A stretch of DNA of 64,000 bases from Streptomyces piniterrae. Lineage in GTDB: Bacteria > Actinomycetota > Actinomycetes > Streptomycetales > Streptomycetaceae. Below are positions 25,525 through 34,539 of this stretch, one piece after another (positions within the stretch are counted from its first letter, which is position 1; each line of letters begins with the position of its first letter). The DNA lies in contig NZ_SUMB01000002.1 in assembly GCF_005048155.1 (NCBI RefSeq), forward strand, positions 806,001-870,000, written 5' to 3'. Under the pieces are notes generated by a model. The model saw only the letters and a list, made by a program, of their open reading frames with translations, had not been told where the DNA came from and did no database searches. The translations under genes and the position numbers were made by a program.

Positions 25525-25538
25525 CCACCACGTGGTGG
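25525..25538. promoter_or_regulatory. 14-bp palindrome in the GlxA/hydrolase divergent promoter
   Basis: CCACCACGTGGTGG is a perfect palindrome 40 bases upstream of the cysteine hydrolase start and 111 bases upstream of the GlxA start. It is the best operator candidate for the neighbouring GlxA-family regulator. Confidence 0.5.
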
Positions 25539-25648
25539 TGACGTCTTGAACGCTACGACCCACCAGGCGTGTCGGCAATGTCATCTAACATGCAGATACA
25601 GACATCGCCCGCGGCGCCGGACCGCCGGCACCGACCGAACGGAGAGCA

Positions 25649-26665
25649 ATGAGCACCGTCAAACGACTCGTTGTCGTCATCCTCTTCGACGGCGTGGACC
25701 TGCTGGACGTCACAGGTCCACCGGAGGTGTTCTCCCTGCTGCAACGTGAGGTGGGCGACGAGACGGGTTACGAGGTCGTGCTGGCCGCCGAGACCATGGC
25801 CCCCGTCACCACCTCGGCCGGGGTGCGGGTCCTGCCCGACACCACCTTCCAGGAGGTGTCCGTGCGACGTATCGACACCCTCCTGGTTCCCGGCTCCGTC
25901 GAGGTCGACGGCCAACGCCGTGTCCAAGCCCTCACCGACCCCGCGGTGGTGGAATGGGTGAAGTCACTCGCCGGCACGACACGGCGCGTCGCATCCGTCT
26001 GTGTGGGAGCACATCTCCTCGCGGCCGCAGGGCTGCTGGACGGCAAGCGCGCCACGACCCACTGGTCGACCGCGCAGCAACTCGCCACCGATTACCCGTC
26101 GATCGAGGTCGACGCCGATCCGATCTTCATCCGCGACCACGACGTATGGACCGGCGCGGGCATCAGCGCCTGCCTCGACCTGTCGCTCGCCCTCGTTGCC
26201 GACGACTTCGGGGAGGCCACCGCGCTACGCGTCGCCCGGCAGCTCGTGATGTACCTGAAACGGCCAAGCGGGCAAAGCCAGTTCAGTGTCCCGCTCGAAC
26301 CCGTCTCGACGACGCGACGCATGGAGGATCTCCGCCACTACATCACGAGGAACATCGCCGGGCGGCTCACGGTCGGCGACCTCGCCGATCATGCGCATGT
26401 GAGCGAACGGCAGGTGACCCGCATCTTCAAGACCGAACTCGGCATGACCCCGGCCGCCTACATCGAGTCGGCCCGCGTCGAAGTCGCACGCAACCAACTT
26501 GAATCCACGGATGCCACACTCGAACGCATCGCATCCACCTGCGGTTTCCACACGACCGACACCCTTATCCGGGCGTTCCGCAGGAAACTCAACACGACGC
26601 CGACGGAGTACCGGAACCGCTTCCGGCATTCGAGGGGGGAGGCGTTTCCTTGCGGAAGTGCGTGA
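25649..26665 (+). CDS. GlxA-family transcriptional regulator (DJ-1/PfpI plus AraC)
   Basis: The 338-residue protein has an N-terminal DJ-1/PfpI-like domain (VVVILFDGVDLLDVTGPPEVF; VCVGAHLLAAAGLLDGKRATTHW at the nucleophile elbow, with Cys-Val-Gly) and a C-terminal AraC double HTH (LADHAHVSERQVTRIF and IASTCGFHTTDTLIRAF). GGAGAG precedes the ATG. It probably activates or represses the divergent cysteine hydrolase gene in response to a small metabolite. A second GlxA-type regulator occurs at 32452-33423. Confidence 0.9.
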   Translation: MSTVKRLVVVILFDGVDLLDVTGPPEVFSLLQREVGDETGYEVVLAAETMAPVTTSAGVRVLPDTTFQEVSVRRIDTLLVPGSVEVDGQRRVQALTDPAVVEWVKSLAGTTRRVASVCVGAHLLAAAGLLDGKRATTHWSTAQQLATDYPSIEVDADPIFIRDHDVWTGAGISACLDLSLALVADDFGEATALRVARQLVMYLKRPSGQSQFSVPLEPVSTTRRMEDLRHYITRNIAGRLTVGDLADHAHVSERQVTRIFKTELGMTPAAYIESARVEVARNQLESTDATLERIASTCGFHTTDTLIRAFRRKLNTTPTEYRNRFRHSRGEAFPCGSA

Positions 26666-26707
26666 GTGGGAGCGGGAGAGTGGGAGTGTGTGAACCGACT
26701 ACCTGAG

Positions 26708-26947
26708 TCACAGGCCGAGGAGACGGCCGATCACTCCGAGGTGGGCCTCCTCTGGTTCCTCGTTCGCGGCAGGAGCGGGGGCAGGACCGGAGGCAGGGGC
26801 GCCCGACGCCCCGGGACCCGGAGCGGGGGCGGGGGCGGGAGCGGAGTTGGTGGATGCCGCACCGTCATCGGCGGCGGCGGTACCCGCGCCGCCGAGCAGG
26901 GCGGCAGTGGTCAGGGCAACTGCGAAGAGCGTGGTGCGGCGACGCAT
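26708..26947 (-). CDS. small secreted Ala/Pro-rich protein
   Basis: The 79-residue protein starts MRRRTTLFAVALTTAALLGG, a clear signal peptide ending near AGTAAA, followed by an Ala/Pro/Gly-rich linker (APAPAPAPGPG) and a C terminus EEAHLGVIGRLLGL with a short amphipathic end. AGGAGG lies just before ATG 26947, which rules out the longer frame. Function unknown; similar short exported peptides are common in Streptomyces. Confidence 0.7.
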   Translation of the reverse strand: MRRRTTLFAVALTTAALLGGAGTAAADDGAASTNSAPAPAPAPGPGASGAPASGPAPAPAANEEPEEAHLGVIGRLLGL

Positions 26948-27164
26948 GAATCCTCCTGAAAGTCGAGACATTGATCAGCCTCTGTACTTCCCCTCACCGT
27001 CGCCGAGATATGACGCATACTCAAAGATCACCCCACTGGACCCTTGCAGCGTGTTTTCTTCGCTGTTCGCCGTTCGCCACCGCCGTTCCCGAGTACGACC
27101 CCAAGGCACCGCATCACCGGACTACAGTCCTCGGTAACCGAAGGTCTCGACGAAGGGACGTGGA

Positions 27165-27464
27165 GTGATCGAGTTAGCCAGTGTGATCAAGGACCTACGG
27201 GAGGAACTGGAGCGCGCGGTCGCCGCGGCGGAGGGTGAGGCACTGCGCTTCGAGTTGGGGACGATCGAGCTGGAGGTGTCGGTCGCTCTGGAGCGCACCG
27301 GGCACGCGGGGGCGAAGGTACGGTTCTGGGTGGTGGAGTCCGGTGCGGACGCGACGGTGGCCGCCGCCTCGACCCAACGCATCACACTGGCCTTGCAGCC
27401 GACCCTGGCAGGGGAGCGTCCGGCGGTGTTCATCTCGGGTTCCCCTGACAAGCACGAGCGATGA
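27165..27464 (+). CDS. trypsin-co-occurring (Trypco2-type) small protein
   Basis: The 99-residue protein begins IELASVIKDLREELERAVAA, followed by two strands (LRFELGTIELEVSVAL; AKVRFWVVESGA) and TQRITLALQPTL, the pattern of Trypco2 domains found beside trypsin-like proteases in bacterial conflict systems. The start is GTG with GGGACGTGGA upstream. The fourth codon is TTA (27174-27176), implying bldA dependence. Its stop overlaps the next start by four bases (ATGA at 27461), so it is coupled to the trypsin-NACHT gene. A regulatory or adaptor role is inferred. Confidence 0.75.
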   Translation: MIELASVIKDLREELERAVAAAEGEALRFELGTIELEVSVALERTGHAGAKVRFWVVESGADATVAAASTQRITLALQPTLAGERPAVFISGSPDKHER

Positions 27465-30364
27465 ACCCTGCGGACAGCAGGGCGGCCGCGCCGGCCGGAC
27501 TTGAGCTACGGCGAGTGGTCCAGGTCCTCACCGAACTCCGCGCGGGCGCGGCGCGGCGCGGGTCGGGCTACCGGGTGAGTGGGGACGCGGTGCTCACCGC
27601 CGCGCATGTGGTGAGTGACGCGGAGTCCGTACAGCTGCGTTTTCTCACCGAGGACGGCGACATCACGGAGTTACCCGGCGAGCCGGTCTGGGCGGACTCC
27701 ACCGCGGATATCGCGGTGCTCAGGATCGCCGGCGACCCGAGCCCCGGCGGATCGGCCACCGCCGAGGTTCCGCCGGTGCGGTTCGGCCGGGTAACCCGGC
27801 CCGTGGACTGCGAAGCGCTGGGATTCCCCAGGTTCAAGCTGCGTCCCGATGCCGCGTCGGCGGACGGCGCGGATCCCACCTGGTACCGGGATTCCCACCA
27901 CGCGCGCGGCGAGACCACCCCGTTGTCGAATCTGCGCGCGGGCAGCCTGGAGATCTCCGTGGATCCTCCCGAGTACGACCCCGAACGGGGCCGCTCCCCT
28001 TGGGAGGGGATGTCGGGCGCCGCGGTGTGCAGCGGCGGGTGTGTGATCGGGGTGGTCAGCGAGCATCACCGCTCCGACGGGCTCGGCCGGCTCGCGGCAA
28101 GCCAGGTGAAGCGCTGGTACCGCCTCACCCAGGCCCAGATCGACGAACTCAACGAGCTGATCGGCCTGCCGGCCCACGCCGACGAACTCACCCAGCTCCC
28201 GCCTCCGCAGCTCTCACCCCCGACGCCGGATACACCGAATCCGGATACACCGAAACCGGACGACGCGCCGGAAGTGCAGGAGGCGGCCAGGAGACTCGCC
28301 CGCGACGTGGACAAGCAATGGCGCCACGAGAGGAAGCTGCGGCAGGTCTACGAGCCCTTCCCGCTCGCCGTGCGCTTCGGGTGCACCGAGCGGAATGTGT
28401 TCGATCACTGGGCCAACATCCTCCGGACACCGCCCGGGACGGACCCTGATCCCCTTCCGCTGGACGATCGGCTCGACGGGATCGTGGCGGTGTACAAGTC
28501 CATCCCGTCCTCTCGGCTGGTGGTGTTGGGCGAGGCCGGGTCGGGCAAGACGATCCTGACTCTGCGATTCGTCCTCGATCTGCTGAACGCCCGCGCCCCC
28601 GGCGACCGGGTACCGGTGATCTTCGGTCTGGGTTCATGGGATCCGACCGGCACCTCCCTCGACGACTGGATGTGCGACCAACTCGTACGCGATTACCCCT
28701 TCCTGGCGGCTCCGGCGGAGCAGGGTGGCAATCTGGCCGACGTCCTGCTCGACGAGGACAAGATCCTTCCCGTTCTCGACGGTTTCGACGAGATCGCAAG
28801 CGGCCTGCACGGGGCGGCTCTCCGGGCGTTCAACCACACCAGCACGCCGCTGCTGCTCACCAGCCGCCCCGCGGAATACAGCCGGGCCGTGGCGGAAACC
28901 CGGGTGCTCGCCCGCGCCGCCGTCATCGAGCTGGCGGACCTCACCGTCGACGACTACGCCGCCTATCTGCACCGGGCCGCCCGCCCGGTCAGAGACAGCG
29001 GCGAGGACCGTAGCGACTGGGAACCCGTACTGGACCAGCTGCGCGAAGAGCCGCGCAGCGCGGGCGCGGCGAACCTCGCCGAGGTGCTCACCACCCCGCT
29101 GATGGTCGGCCTGGCCCGCACCATCTACAGCGGAACTCCCGGACACCACCCCTCAGAACTTCTGGACACCGAGCGGTTCACATCCGCCAAAGCCCTGCAG
29201 GACCATCTCCTGGCGGCCTTCCTCCCCGCCGTCTACGACCCCACACCGACCCGCCGCGGAATCAGCCGACGGTGTCGCTGGAAACCCGAACGTGCCGAGC
29301 GCTGGCTCGGCTACCTCGCCACACATCTGGACGGACTCAGCACCCCGGAACGGAGGGTCCACAACCTCGCCTGGTGGGAACTGGGCACCACCATGCGCCG
29401 CTCCTCCCGCATGCTCATAGTCGGGTTCCTGGCCGCACTGGCCCTCGGGGTGCCGACCGGGATCGGGAACCTGCCCGTCGACTTGGTGGCGACTCAATAC
29501 GGGTTCGAGTTCGCGCTGGTACGGGGCCTCCTGGTCGGACTTCTGCACGGGCTCGTCGCCGGGCTGGTCTTCGGAGTGGTGTACGGGGCCACGTCCCGAG
29601 GCGGGCCGGTCGAGCCGTCGCGCCTGCGCATCCAGATCTTCGGCGGGAGCAGCGAGCGGAACGCCAGGTTCGCCTCCAGATTCCTGCTGGGGCTCAAGTT
29701 CGGCGTCCCTGCCGCGCTCGTGCTGGTGCTCATCGACAGGGGCGTGGTCGGCCTGCTGGGGTTCGACGACGGACTCGGTGGCGGACTCACGGGCGCCGTC
29801 CTGTTCCCGCTCGAACTCGGGCTCGGGGCCGGGCTCGTGCTCGGAATCATGGCCTGGCTCGAAGCTCCCATCGACCTCGGAAGCGCGGTGAGCGCCTCGG
29901 ACCTGTTGAGCACGAACCGCAAGAACGTGGTCTTCCATATGCTCGTGTGGATGCTGGTGCTCGGAGTCCCGGCCGGGCTCGGCATCGGTCTCACGGACGT
30001 GCCGGTCCGCGGCCTGCCGGCCGGACCTGTCCGTGGGGTCCTGGTGGGCCTCGTGTTCGGGCTGGAGGCGGCGTTCGGCGGCGGTCTCGGGTACGGGCTG
30101 AGTTTCACCGCATGGGGCCAGTGGGTGGCCCTGTCGCGTATCTGGTTGCCGCTGACCGGCCGGCTGCCCTGGGCGGTGATCGCTTTCCTGGACGACGCCC
30201 ACCAGCGGGGGGTGTTGCGCAAAGCCGGCGCGGTCTACCAGTTCCGCCACGCTCGACTGCAGATCCATCTGGCCCGCGTCTTCCAGGCGCACCACACCCC
30301 GCACCGACCGACTTCGCCGGACGTGTCGAACCCGGAACCGTCCGTGACCGGAACGGCGTCTTGA
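27461..30364 (+). CDS. trypsin-NACHT-membrane protein, predicted conflict/antiphage effector
   Basis: The 967-residue protein joins three modules. Residues about 20-215 are a trypsin-like protease with triad His49 (TAAHVV), Asp83 (TADIAVL) and Ser185 (EGMSGAAV). Residues about 345-560 are a NACHT-type STAND NTPase with Walker A GEAGSGKT (357-364) and Walker B ILPVLDGFDEI (about 435-445). Residues about 650-890 hold several Gly-rich membrane helices (LLVGLLHGLVAGLVFGVVYG). The C terminus AYQFRH-like segment (VYQFRHARLQIHLA) is typical of Streptomyces NACHT proteins. Codon 71 is TTA. It probably senses invasion, oligomerises and triggers proteolysis at the membrane; this is inferred from related systems. 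Confidence 0.85.
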   Translation: MNPADSRAAAPAGLELRRVVQVLTELRAGAARRGSGYRVSGDAVLTAAHVVSDAESVQLRFLTEDGDITELPGEPVWADSTADIAVLRIAGDPSPGGSATAEVPPVRFGRVTRPVDCEALGFPRFKLRPDAASADGADPTWYRDSHHARGETTPLSNLRAGSLEISVDPPEYDPERGRSPWEGMSGAAVCSGGCVIGVVSEHHRSDGLGRLAASQVKRWYRLTQAQIDELNELIGLPAHADELTQLPPPQLSPPTPDTPNPDTPKPDDAPEVQEAARRLARDVDKQWRHERKLRQVYEPFPLAVRFGCTERNVFDHWANILRTPPGTDPDPLPLDDRLDGIVAVYKSIPSSRLVVLGEAGSGKTILTLRFVLDLLNARAPGDRVPVIFGLGSWDPTGTSLDDWMCDQLVRDYPFLAAPAEQGGNLADVLLDEDKILPVLDGFDEIASGLHGAALRAFNHTSTPLLLTSRPAEYSRAVAETRVLARAAVIELADLTVDDYAAYLHRAARPVRDSGEDRSDWEPVLDQLREEPRSAGAANLAEVLTTPLMVGLARTIYSGTPGHHPSELLDTERFTSAKALQDHLLAAFLPAVYDPTPTRRGISRRCRWKPERAERWLGYLATHLDGLSTPERRVHNLAWWELGTTMRRSSRMLIVGFLAALALGVPTGIGNLPVDLVATQYGFEFALVRGLLVGLLHGLVAGLVFGVVYGATSRGGPVEPSRLRIQIFGGSSERNARFASRFLLGLKFGVPAALVLVLIDRGVVGLLGFDDGLGGGLTGAVLFPLELGLGAGLVLGIMAWLEAPIDLGSAVSASDLLSTNRKNVVFHMLVWMLVLGVPAGLGIGLTDVPVRGLPAGPVRGVLVGLVFGLEAAFGGGLGYGLSFTAWGQWVALSRIWLPLTGRLPWAVIAFLDDAHQRGVLRKAGAVYQFRHARLQIHLARVFQAHHTPHRPTSPDVSNPEPSVTGTAS

Positions 30365-30469
30365 TACCAGGGAGACCGGACACCGATTCCGGGACCCCTG
30401 ATACCGGAAGTACCCGACAGTCGCATACCGATGGAAAGTGCAGAGGAACAACTCACGGGGTGGTGGCGT

Positions 30470-31336
30470 ATGACTGCCAAGCACAGGACGAGAAAGCCAG
30501 GGGTGAGGACGGCCCTCGGGGTCGCGACGGCGTTGGGAACCGCCGTCGGGGTCGTCGGAGTCACCGGAGCCGGCACCGCGGCCGCGCAACAGGTTTCGCG
30601 CACCCTGAGATACACCTGCGACGTTCCCATGCTCGGCGACCAGCCCTTCACGGCGAAGATCGACGCGGATATCCCGGAGTCGGTCGAGGTCGGCGAGCCC
30701 AGCCGGAAATTCGCCATCGAAGCGGGGACGACGGTGGACGCGGAGCTCACACCGCTGCTCGACCGGATCGGTGTGAAGTCCGTTGAGGGCACGGTGAACG
30801 CGAAGATCGGAGTGACCGCGCCGCAGGGCAACAGGCACCTCACGGTGCCCCTCGACATCGCCAGGACTCCCGTCCCGGCATCCGGTTCGTTCACCGTCAC
30901 AGGGACCGGATCCGCGCCCGCTCTCACATTCCGTCAGCCGGGCCACGGACGCATCACCGTCGGCGACATCGGCGTGCACGTCGTCGGACGGAAGGCCGAC
31001 GGCGACGTGCGGGGCAAGGTCGACGTGCGATGCACGCTGGACGACGGGCAGAACGACGTGGTGGGGTCGTTCGAGATCACGGGGGCCGGGACGGGGACGA
31101 CGACCGGCTCGACGACGTCGGGCACGTCAGGCACGTCGGGTTCGGATTCCGAGGGCACGGACTCCAACGGCACACACGCCAAAGACCCGACCTCGGACGG
31201 CGGCACCATCGCGAACACCGGCGAGGACACCAGCGACCTGATTCTGCCGGCCGCCGGCATTCTCGTCGCGGGCGTCGTCGCCTTCTTCCTCGGCTCACGA
31301 CTGAAGAAGCGCGGCCGCGCCGGTGACGACGGCTGA
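30470..31336 (+). CDS. secreted DUF6801-like protein with C-terminal cell-wall anchor
   Basis: The protein has about 288 residues with a signal peptide (TALGVATALGTAVGVVGV, cleavage near GTAAAQQ), a beta-rich domain with LRYTCDVPMLGDQPFTAKI and VTAPQGNRHLTVPL, a Gly/Thr/Ser-rich linker, and a C-terminal sorting-like tail: IANTGED, a hydrophobic helix (LILPAAGILVAGVVAFFLG) and KKRGR. The tail suggests sortase (class E-like) anchoring, though the motif is not perfect. ATG 30470 is chosen because it gives a normal signal peptide; ATG 30431 is also open. Function unknown. Confidence 0.72.
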   Translation: MTAKHRTRKPGVRTALGVATALGTAVGVVGVTGAGTAAAQQVSRTLRYTCDVPMLGDQPFTAKIDADIPESVEVGEPSRKFAIEAGTTVDAELTPLLDRIGVKSVEGTVNAKIGVTAPQGNRHLTVPLDIARTPVPASGSFTVTGTGSAPALTFRQPGHGRITVGDIGVHVVGRKADGDVRGKVDVRCTLDDGQNDVVGSFEITGAGTGTTTGSTTSGTSGTSGSDSEGTDSNGTHAKDPTSDGGTIANTGEDTSDLILPAAGILVAGVVAFFLGSRLKKRGRAGDDG

Positions 31337-31374
31337 GGCGACCTGTTCTCATGGTCGTTGACGGAGAGCGGGTG

Positions 31375-31398
31375 GGCCGGGGGATCACCCCCGGCCTT
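31375..31398 (+). terminator. hairpin after the DUF6801-like gene
   Basis: GGCCGGGGG (31375-31383) and CCCCCGGCC (31388-31396) form a perfect 9-bp stem with a 4-base loop (atca), followed by TT. It lies 38 bases after the stop codon at 31336. A second weaker dyad (CGACTG/CAGTCG) follows near 31414-31431. Confidence 0.7.
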
Positions 31399-31549
31399 CC
31401 GCTTGTTCCACAGGCGACTGGTTCCGCAGTCGACTTGTTCCACACCCGACGCTTCGCTCCGGACCTCCTCGAAATCCAGTAATGCCTGAGTAAAGCGACT
31501 GATAGTGTCGGCGGTTCGTCTCTTTCTCTTCATTTTTTCGAGGACGTGC

Positions 31550-32431
31550 ATGACCGCGCCCACTCCGCCCGACGGCCAGAAGTCCGGTGACCAGGCACCC
31601 CAGGATTACGATCCGTGGCGCCCGCCGCCGCCCGGACAGGCCGAGCCCTACCGGGCGCCGTACCCGATGGCGCCGATGGGCGTGGTGCAGCCGCGCAACG
31701 GCATGGGTGTCACCGCCCTGGTGCTCGGCATCGTCGGCGTCGTCCTGGGCCTTCTCGTCATCGTGTTCTGGATTTCCTGGCTGCCGGCCCTGTTGGCCGT
31801 GATCTTCGGCGTCGTCGGGCTGAGCCAGGTGCGCAAGGGTCTGGCGACGAACAGGGGGATGGCACTGGCCGGTGTGATCCTGGGCGTGGTCGGCCTGCTG
31901 ACCGCGCTCGGCGGCGGACTCTTCACCGTCATGGCGGTGAAAAGGGCCGTCGACGACCGGCGCGCGAAGGTGGAGCAGAGGGCGAAGGACGCGGAGGAGG
32001 CCAAGGCCTCCGAGTCGGCGGCGGAAAAGGCCCGGCACCTGTCATTCGGAGAGTCGTACACGTTCGAGAACGGACTGAAGGTCACGGTCGCCAAGCCGCA
32101 GCCGTACACCCCGGACGACTACGTCCTCGGTCACGCAAAGGGCAACAGGGCTGTCCAGGTGACCGTCTCGGTGGTCAACACCGGCAAGGAGCGGGTCGAG
32201 GTCGAGACCGGCCTGCCCAATGTCAGCGACGCCGACGGAGCCTCGACCGAGTTGGTGATCGACGGCAGCGGGCGGCAGAAGGTCATCACCGGTTATGTCC
32301 TCCCCGGCAGGAAAGCCGTCGGGAAGTACGCCTTTTCGCTGCCGCCCGATGCCGCCGACAGGATCGAGGTCGAGTTCAGCCCCGACGCGATGCGGTGGCA
32401 GGACGCCTACTGGAGTGGCCCCACCGACTGA
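31550..32431 (+). CDS. DUF4190/DUF4352-type membrane-anchored protein
   Basis: The 293-residue protein has a Pro-rich cytoplasmic N terminus (about 1-50), two membrane helices of the DUF4190 type (VTALVLGIVGVVLGLLVIVF and MALAGVILGVVGLLTALGGG), a charged coiled-coil-like linker (RRAKVEQRAKDAEEAKASES), and an extracellular immunoglobulin-like DUF4352/Telokin-like domain (YTFENGLKVTVAKPQPY; VTVSVVNTGKERVEV). GAGGAC precedes ATG 31550. Probably a surface protein; function unknown. Confidence 0.8.
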   Translation: MTAPTPPDGQKSGDQAPQDYDPWRPPPPGQAEPYRAPYPMAPMGVVQPRNGMGVTALVLGIVGVVLGLLVIVFWISWLPALLAVIFGVVGLSQVRKGLATNRGMALAGVILGVVGLLTALGGGLFTVMAVKRAVDDRRAKVEQRAKDAEEAKASESAAEKARHLSFGESYTFENGLKVTVAKPQPYTPDDYVLGHAKGNRAVQVTVSVVNTGKERVEVETGLPNVSDADGASTELVIDGSGRQKVITGYVLPGRKAVGKYAFSLPPDAADRIEVEFSPDAMRWQDAYWSGPTD

Positions 32432-32451
32432 GGGGCCGTGCGCACCACCGG

Positions 32452-33423
32452 TCAGGCAGCGGTCGGCTGCGGGCGGAAGGTGCGGCGGTAGGCCTGGGGG
32501 CTGACACCGATGGCCGTGTGGAGGTGCTGGCGCAGGGAGGTGCCGGTGCCGAAGCCGGCCCGGTGGGCGACCAGGTCGATCGGCCAGTCGGTGGTCTCCA
32601 GGAAGTGCCGTGCGAGGTCTACGCGTTGCCTGGTGAGCCACTGGCCGGGTGTGCTGCCGACCTCGTCGCGGAAGCGGCGGCTGAAGGTGCGCACACTCAT
32701 GGCGGCGTGGGCCGCGAAGTCGGACAGCGTGAGCGGCTCGGCCAGGCGCTGCATGGCCCATGCCCGGGTGGCCGCGGTGCTGCCGACGGCTGGATCGGGG
32801 ACCGGGCGCTGGATGTACTGGGCCTGGCCGCCGTCGCGCCAGGGCGGTACGACGCAGGAGCGGGCGACCTCGTTGGCGATGTGACTGCCGTGATCGAGGC
32901 GGACGAGGTGCAGACACAGGTCGATGCCCGCGGCGACTCCGGCGGAGGTGAGGACGTCGCCGTCGTCGACGTACAGCACATCCGGGTCGATGCGGGTGGC
33001 GGTGAACATCCGCTGTAGCCGGTCGGCTTCGCGCCAGTGCGTGGTCGCGGGACGACCGTCGAGGAGGCCAGCGGCGGCCAGGACATAGGTGCCGGTGCAG
33101 ATCGCGACGATCCTCGTGCCGGGACGGATGGCCGCCAGGGCCCGACGCAGCGGGTCGGGCAGCCGGCCTTCCTCCCGTATCGGCCCCAGTCGGTGCGAAG
33201 GCGGGACGACGACGGTGTCGACGGTGGCCAGTAGGGAGGCGTCGTGCGAGACGGCGAGGTCGTAATCGGCCTCGGCGCGCACCGGGCCGCCGTCCAAGCT
33301 GCATGTGGTCACGGAGTAGAGCGGATTGCCTTCGCCGTCCCGGGCGGCGTTGAAGATACGGCCGGGGATGCCGAGTTCGAAGGGGACGACGCCATCCAGG
33401 GCCAGAACGCCAACGCGGTGCAT
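32452..33423 (-). CDS. GlxA-family transcriptional regulator (second copy)
   Basis: The 323-residue protein has a DJ-1/PfpI-like domain (VGVLALDGVVPFELGIPGRIF; AICTGTYVLAAAGLLDGRPATTHW with Cys at the elbow) and an AraC-type double HTH (FAAHAAMSVRTFSRRF; VAHRAGFGTGTSLRQHL). It is divergent from an NADP-dependent quinone-type oxidoreductase, with an inverted repeat overlapping its own start codon. Probably controls the oxidoreductase and itself. Confidence 0.9.
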   Translation of the reverse strand: MHRVGVLALDGVVPFELGIPGRIFNAARDGEGNPLYSVTTCSLDGGPVRAEADYDLAVSHDASLLATVDTVVVPPSHRLGPIREEGRLPDPLRRALAAIRPGTRIVAICTGTYVLAAAGLLDGRPATTHWREADRLQRMFTATRIDPDVLYVDDGDVLTSAGVAAGIDLCLHLVRLDHGSHIANEVARSCVVPPWRDGGQAQYIQRPVPDPAVGSTAATRAWAMQRLAEPLTLSDFAAHAAMSVRTFSRRFRDEVGSTPGQWLTRQRVDLARHFLETTDWPIDLVAHRAGFGTGTSLRQHLHTAIGVSPQAYRRTFRPQPTAA

Positions 33424-33450
33424 GGCCAGATCCTTTCAGGACCTGGCCAT
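33422..33450. promoter_or_regulatory. inverted repeat overlapping the GlxA-type start codon
   Basis: ATGGCCAG (33422-33429) and CTGGCCAT (33443-33450) are perfect inverted arms with a 13-base spacer. The left arm overlaps the complement of the regulator start codon. Binding here would block its translation start region or promoter, suggesting autoregulation and control of the divergent oxidoreductase gene. Confidence 0.5.
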
Positions 33451-33457
33451 CACGCCA

Positions 33458-33480
33458 CCACCGGGGGCTTCGCCCGGTGG
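33458..33480. repeat. 8-bp stem-loop in the divergent promoter region
   Basis: CCACCGGG (33458-33465) and CCCGGTGG (33473-33480) form a perfect stem with a 7-base loop. It lies 70 bases upstream of the oxidoreductase start, so it may be in that gene's leader transcript or be an additional operator half-site pair. Confidence 0.4.
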
Positions 33481-33549
33481 GCAGTCTGGAGTCGTGCCCA
33501 TCACCACCGGCACGACAACCCCATGCACCTCCGGAGAAGGAACGCCTTC

Positions 33550-34539
33550 ATGTCCCAGCCGATCACCGCACCCATCACGACCATGCGCGCCGTAACTCAG
33601 GACAGGGCCGGAGCCCCCGACGTCCTCAAGGTCGTCGAGACGAGGCGACCGCAGCCGGGCCGGGGCGAGATCCTGGTCCGTGTGCACGTGGCGGGCGTGA
33701 ACCCCGCCGACTGGAAGACCCGCGAGCGCGGCGTGTTCGCCAACGGAGCGACACCTCCCTTCACCCTCGGCTTCGACGTCGCCGGAGTCGTCGAAGCCGT
33801 CGGCGCGGGCGTGACACTCTTCCGGGTCGGCGACGAGGTGTTCGGGATGCCGCGCTTCCCGCACCCGGCGGGCGCGTATGCGGAGTACGTCACCGCACCG
33901 GCCCGCCACTTCGCCCCGCGCCCACGCGGCCTCGACCACGTCCAGGCCGGTGCCCTGCCGCTCGCGTCGCTCACAGCCTGGCAGGCGCTGGTCGACACCG
34001 CTCAGGTCCAGCCGGGGCAGCGCGTCCTGATCCATGCCGCGGCCGGCGGTGTCGGCCACCTGGCCGTGCAGATCGCCAAGGCCCGCGGCGCCTACGTGAT
34101 CGCCACCGCCAGCGCCGCCAAGCACGACCTGTTGCGCACGCTCGGCGCCGACGAGCTCGTCGACTACCGCACCCAGGACGTCGGAGACACCCTCCGCGAT
34201 GTCGATGTCGTCCTCGACAGCATCGGCGGACCCAACTGGGCCCGCTCCCTGCGCACCCTGCGCCCAGGAGGCACGCTCGTCTCGATCCTGCCGTTCGACG
34301 ACACCTTCCCCACCCGGCACGCCGAGGAAGCCGGGGTACGAGCGGTCTTCATGCTCGTCGAACCGGACCAGCAGGGGCTGCGTGAGATCAGCGCACTGGT
34401 GGAAACCGGACGCCTGCGGGTGATCGTCGACGCGGTGTTCCCACTGGAGGAGGCCGCTCGGGCCCATCGGGTGGGTGAGACCGGCCACACCACGGGAAAG
34501 ATCGTCCTGACCGTCGCCGCCGACCCCGAGCACGGGTGA
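33550..34539 (+). CDS. zinc-free MDR-family NADP-dependent oxidoreductase (quinone reductase-like)
   Basis: The 329-residue protein has the medium-chain dehydrogenase fold: an N-terminal GroES-like domain (VHVAGVNPADWKTRE; LGFDVAGVVEAVG) and the Rossmann motif VLIHAAAGGVGHLAVQIAKARG (two parts). It lacks the catalytic zinc His/Cys set, as in quinone oxidoreductases. It likely reduces quinones or enones with NADPH. GAAGGAA precedes ATG 33550; the longer frame crosses the divergent promoter and is rejected. Confidence 0.9.
   Translation: MSQPITAPITTMRAVTQDRAGAPDVLKVVETRRPQPGRGEILVRVHVAGVNPADWKTRERGVFANGATPPFTLGFDVAGVVEAVGAGVTLFRVGDEVFGMPRFPHPAGAYAEYVTAPARHFAPRPRGLDHVQAGALPLASLTAWQALVDTAQVQPGQRVLIHAAAGGVGHLAVQIAKARGAYVIATASAAKHDLLRTLGADELVDYRTQDVGDTLRDVDVVLDSIGGPNWARSLRTLRPGGTLVSILPFDDTFPTRHAEEAGVRAVFMLVEPDQQGLREISALVETGRLRVIVDAVFPLEEAARAHRVGETGHTTGKIVLTVAADPEHG

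Noticed and set aside
28188..28799. 203-residue minus-strand ORF inside the NACHT gene
   Set aside because: Arg/Pro-rich antisense shadow of the protease-NACHT gene with its conserved motifs on the plus strand.
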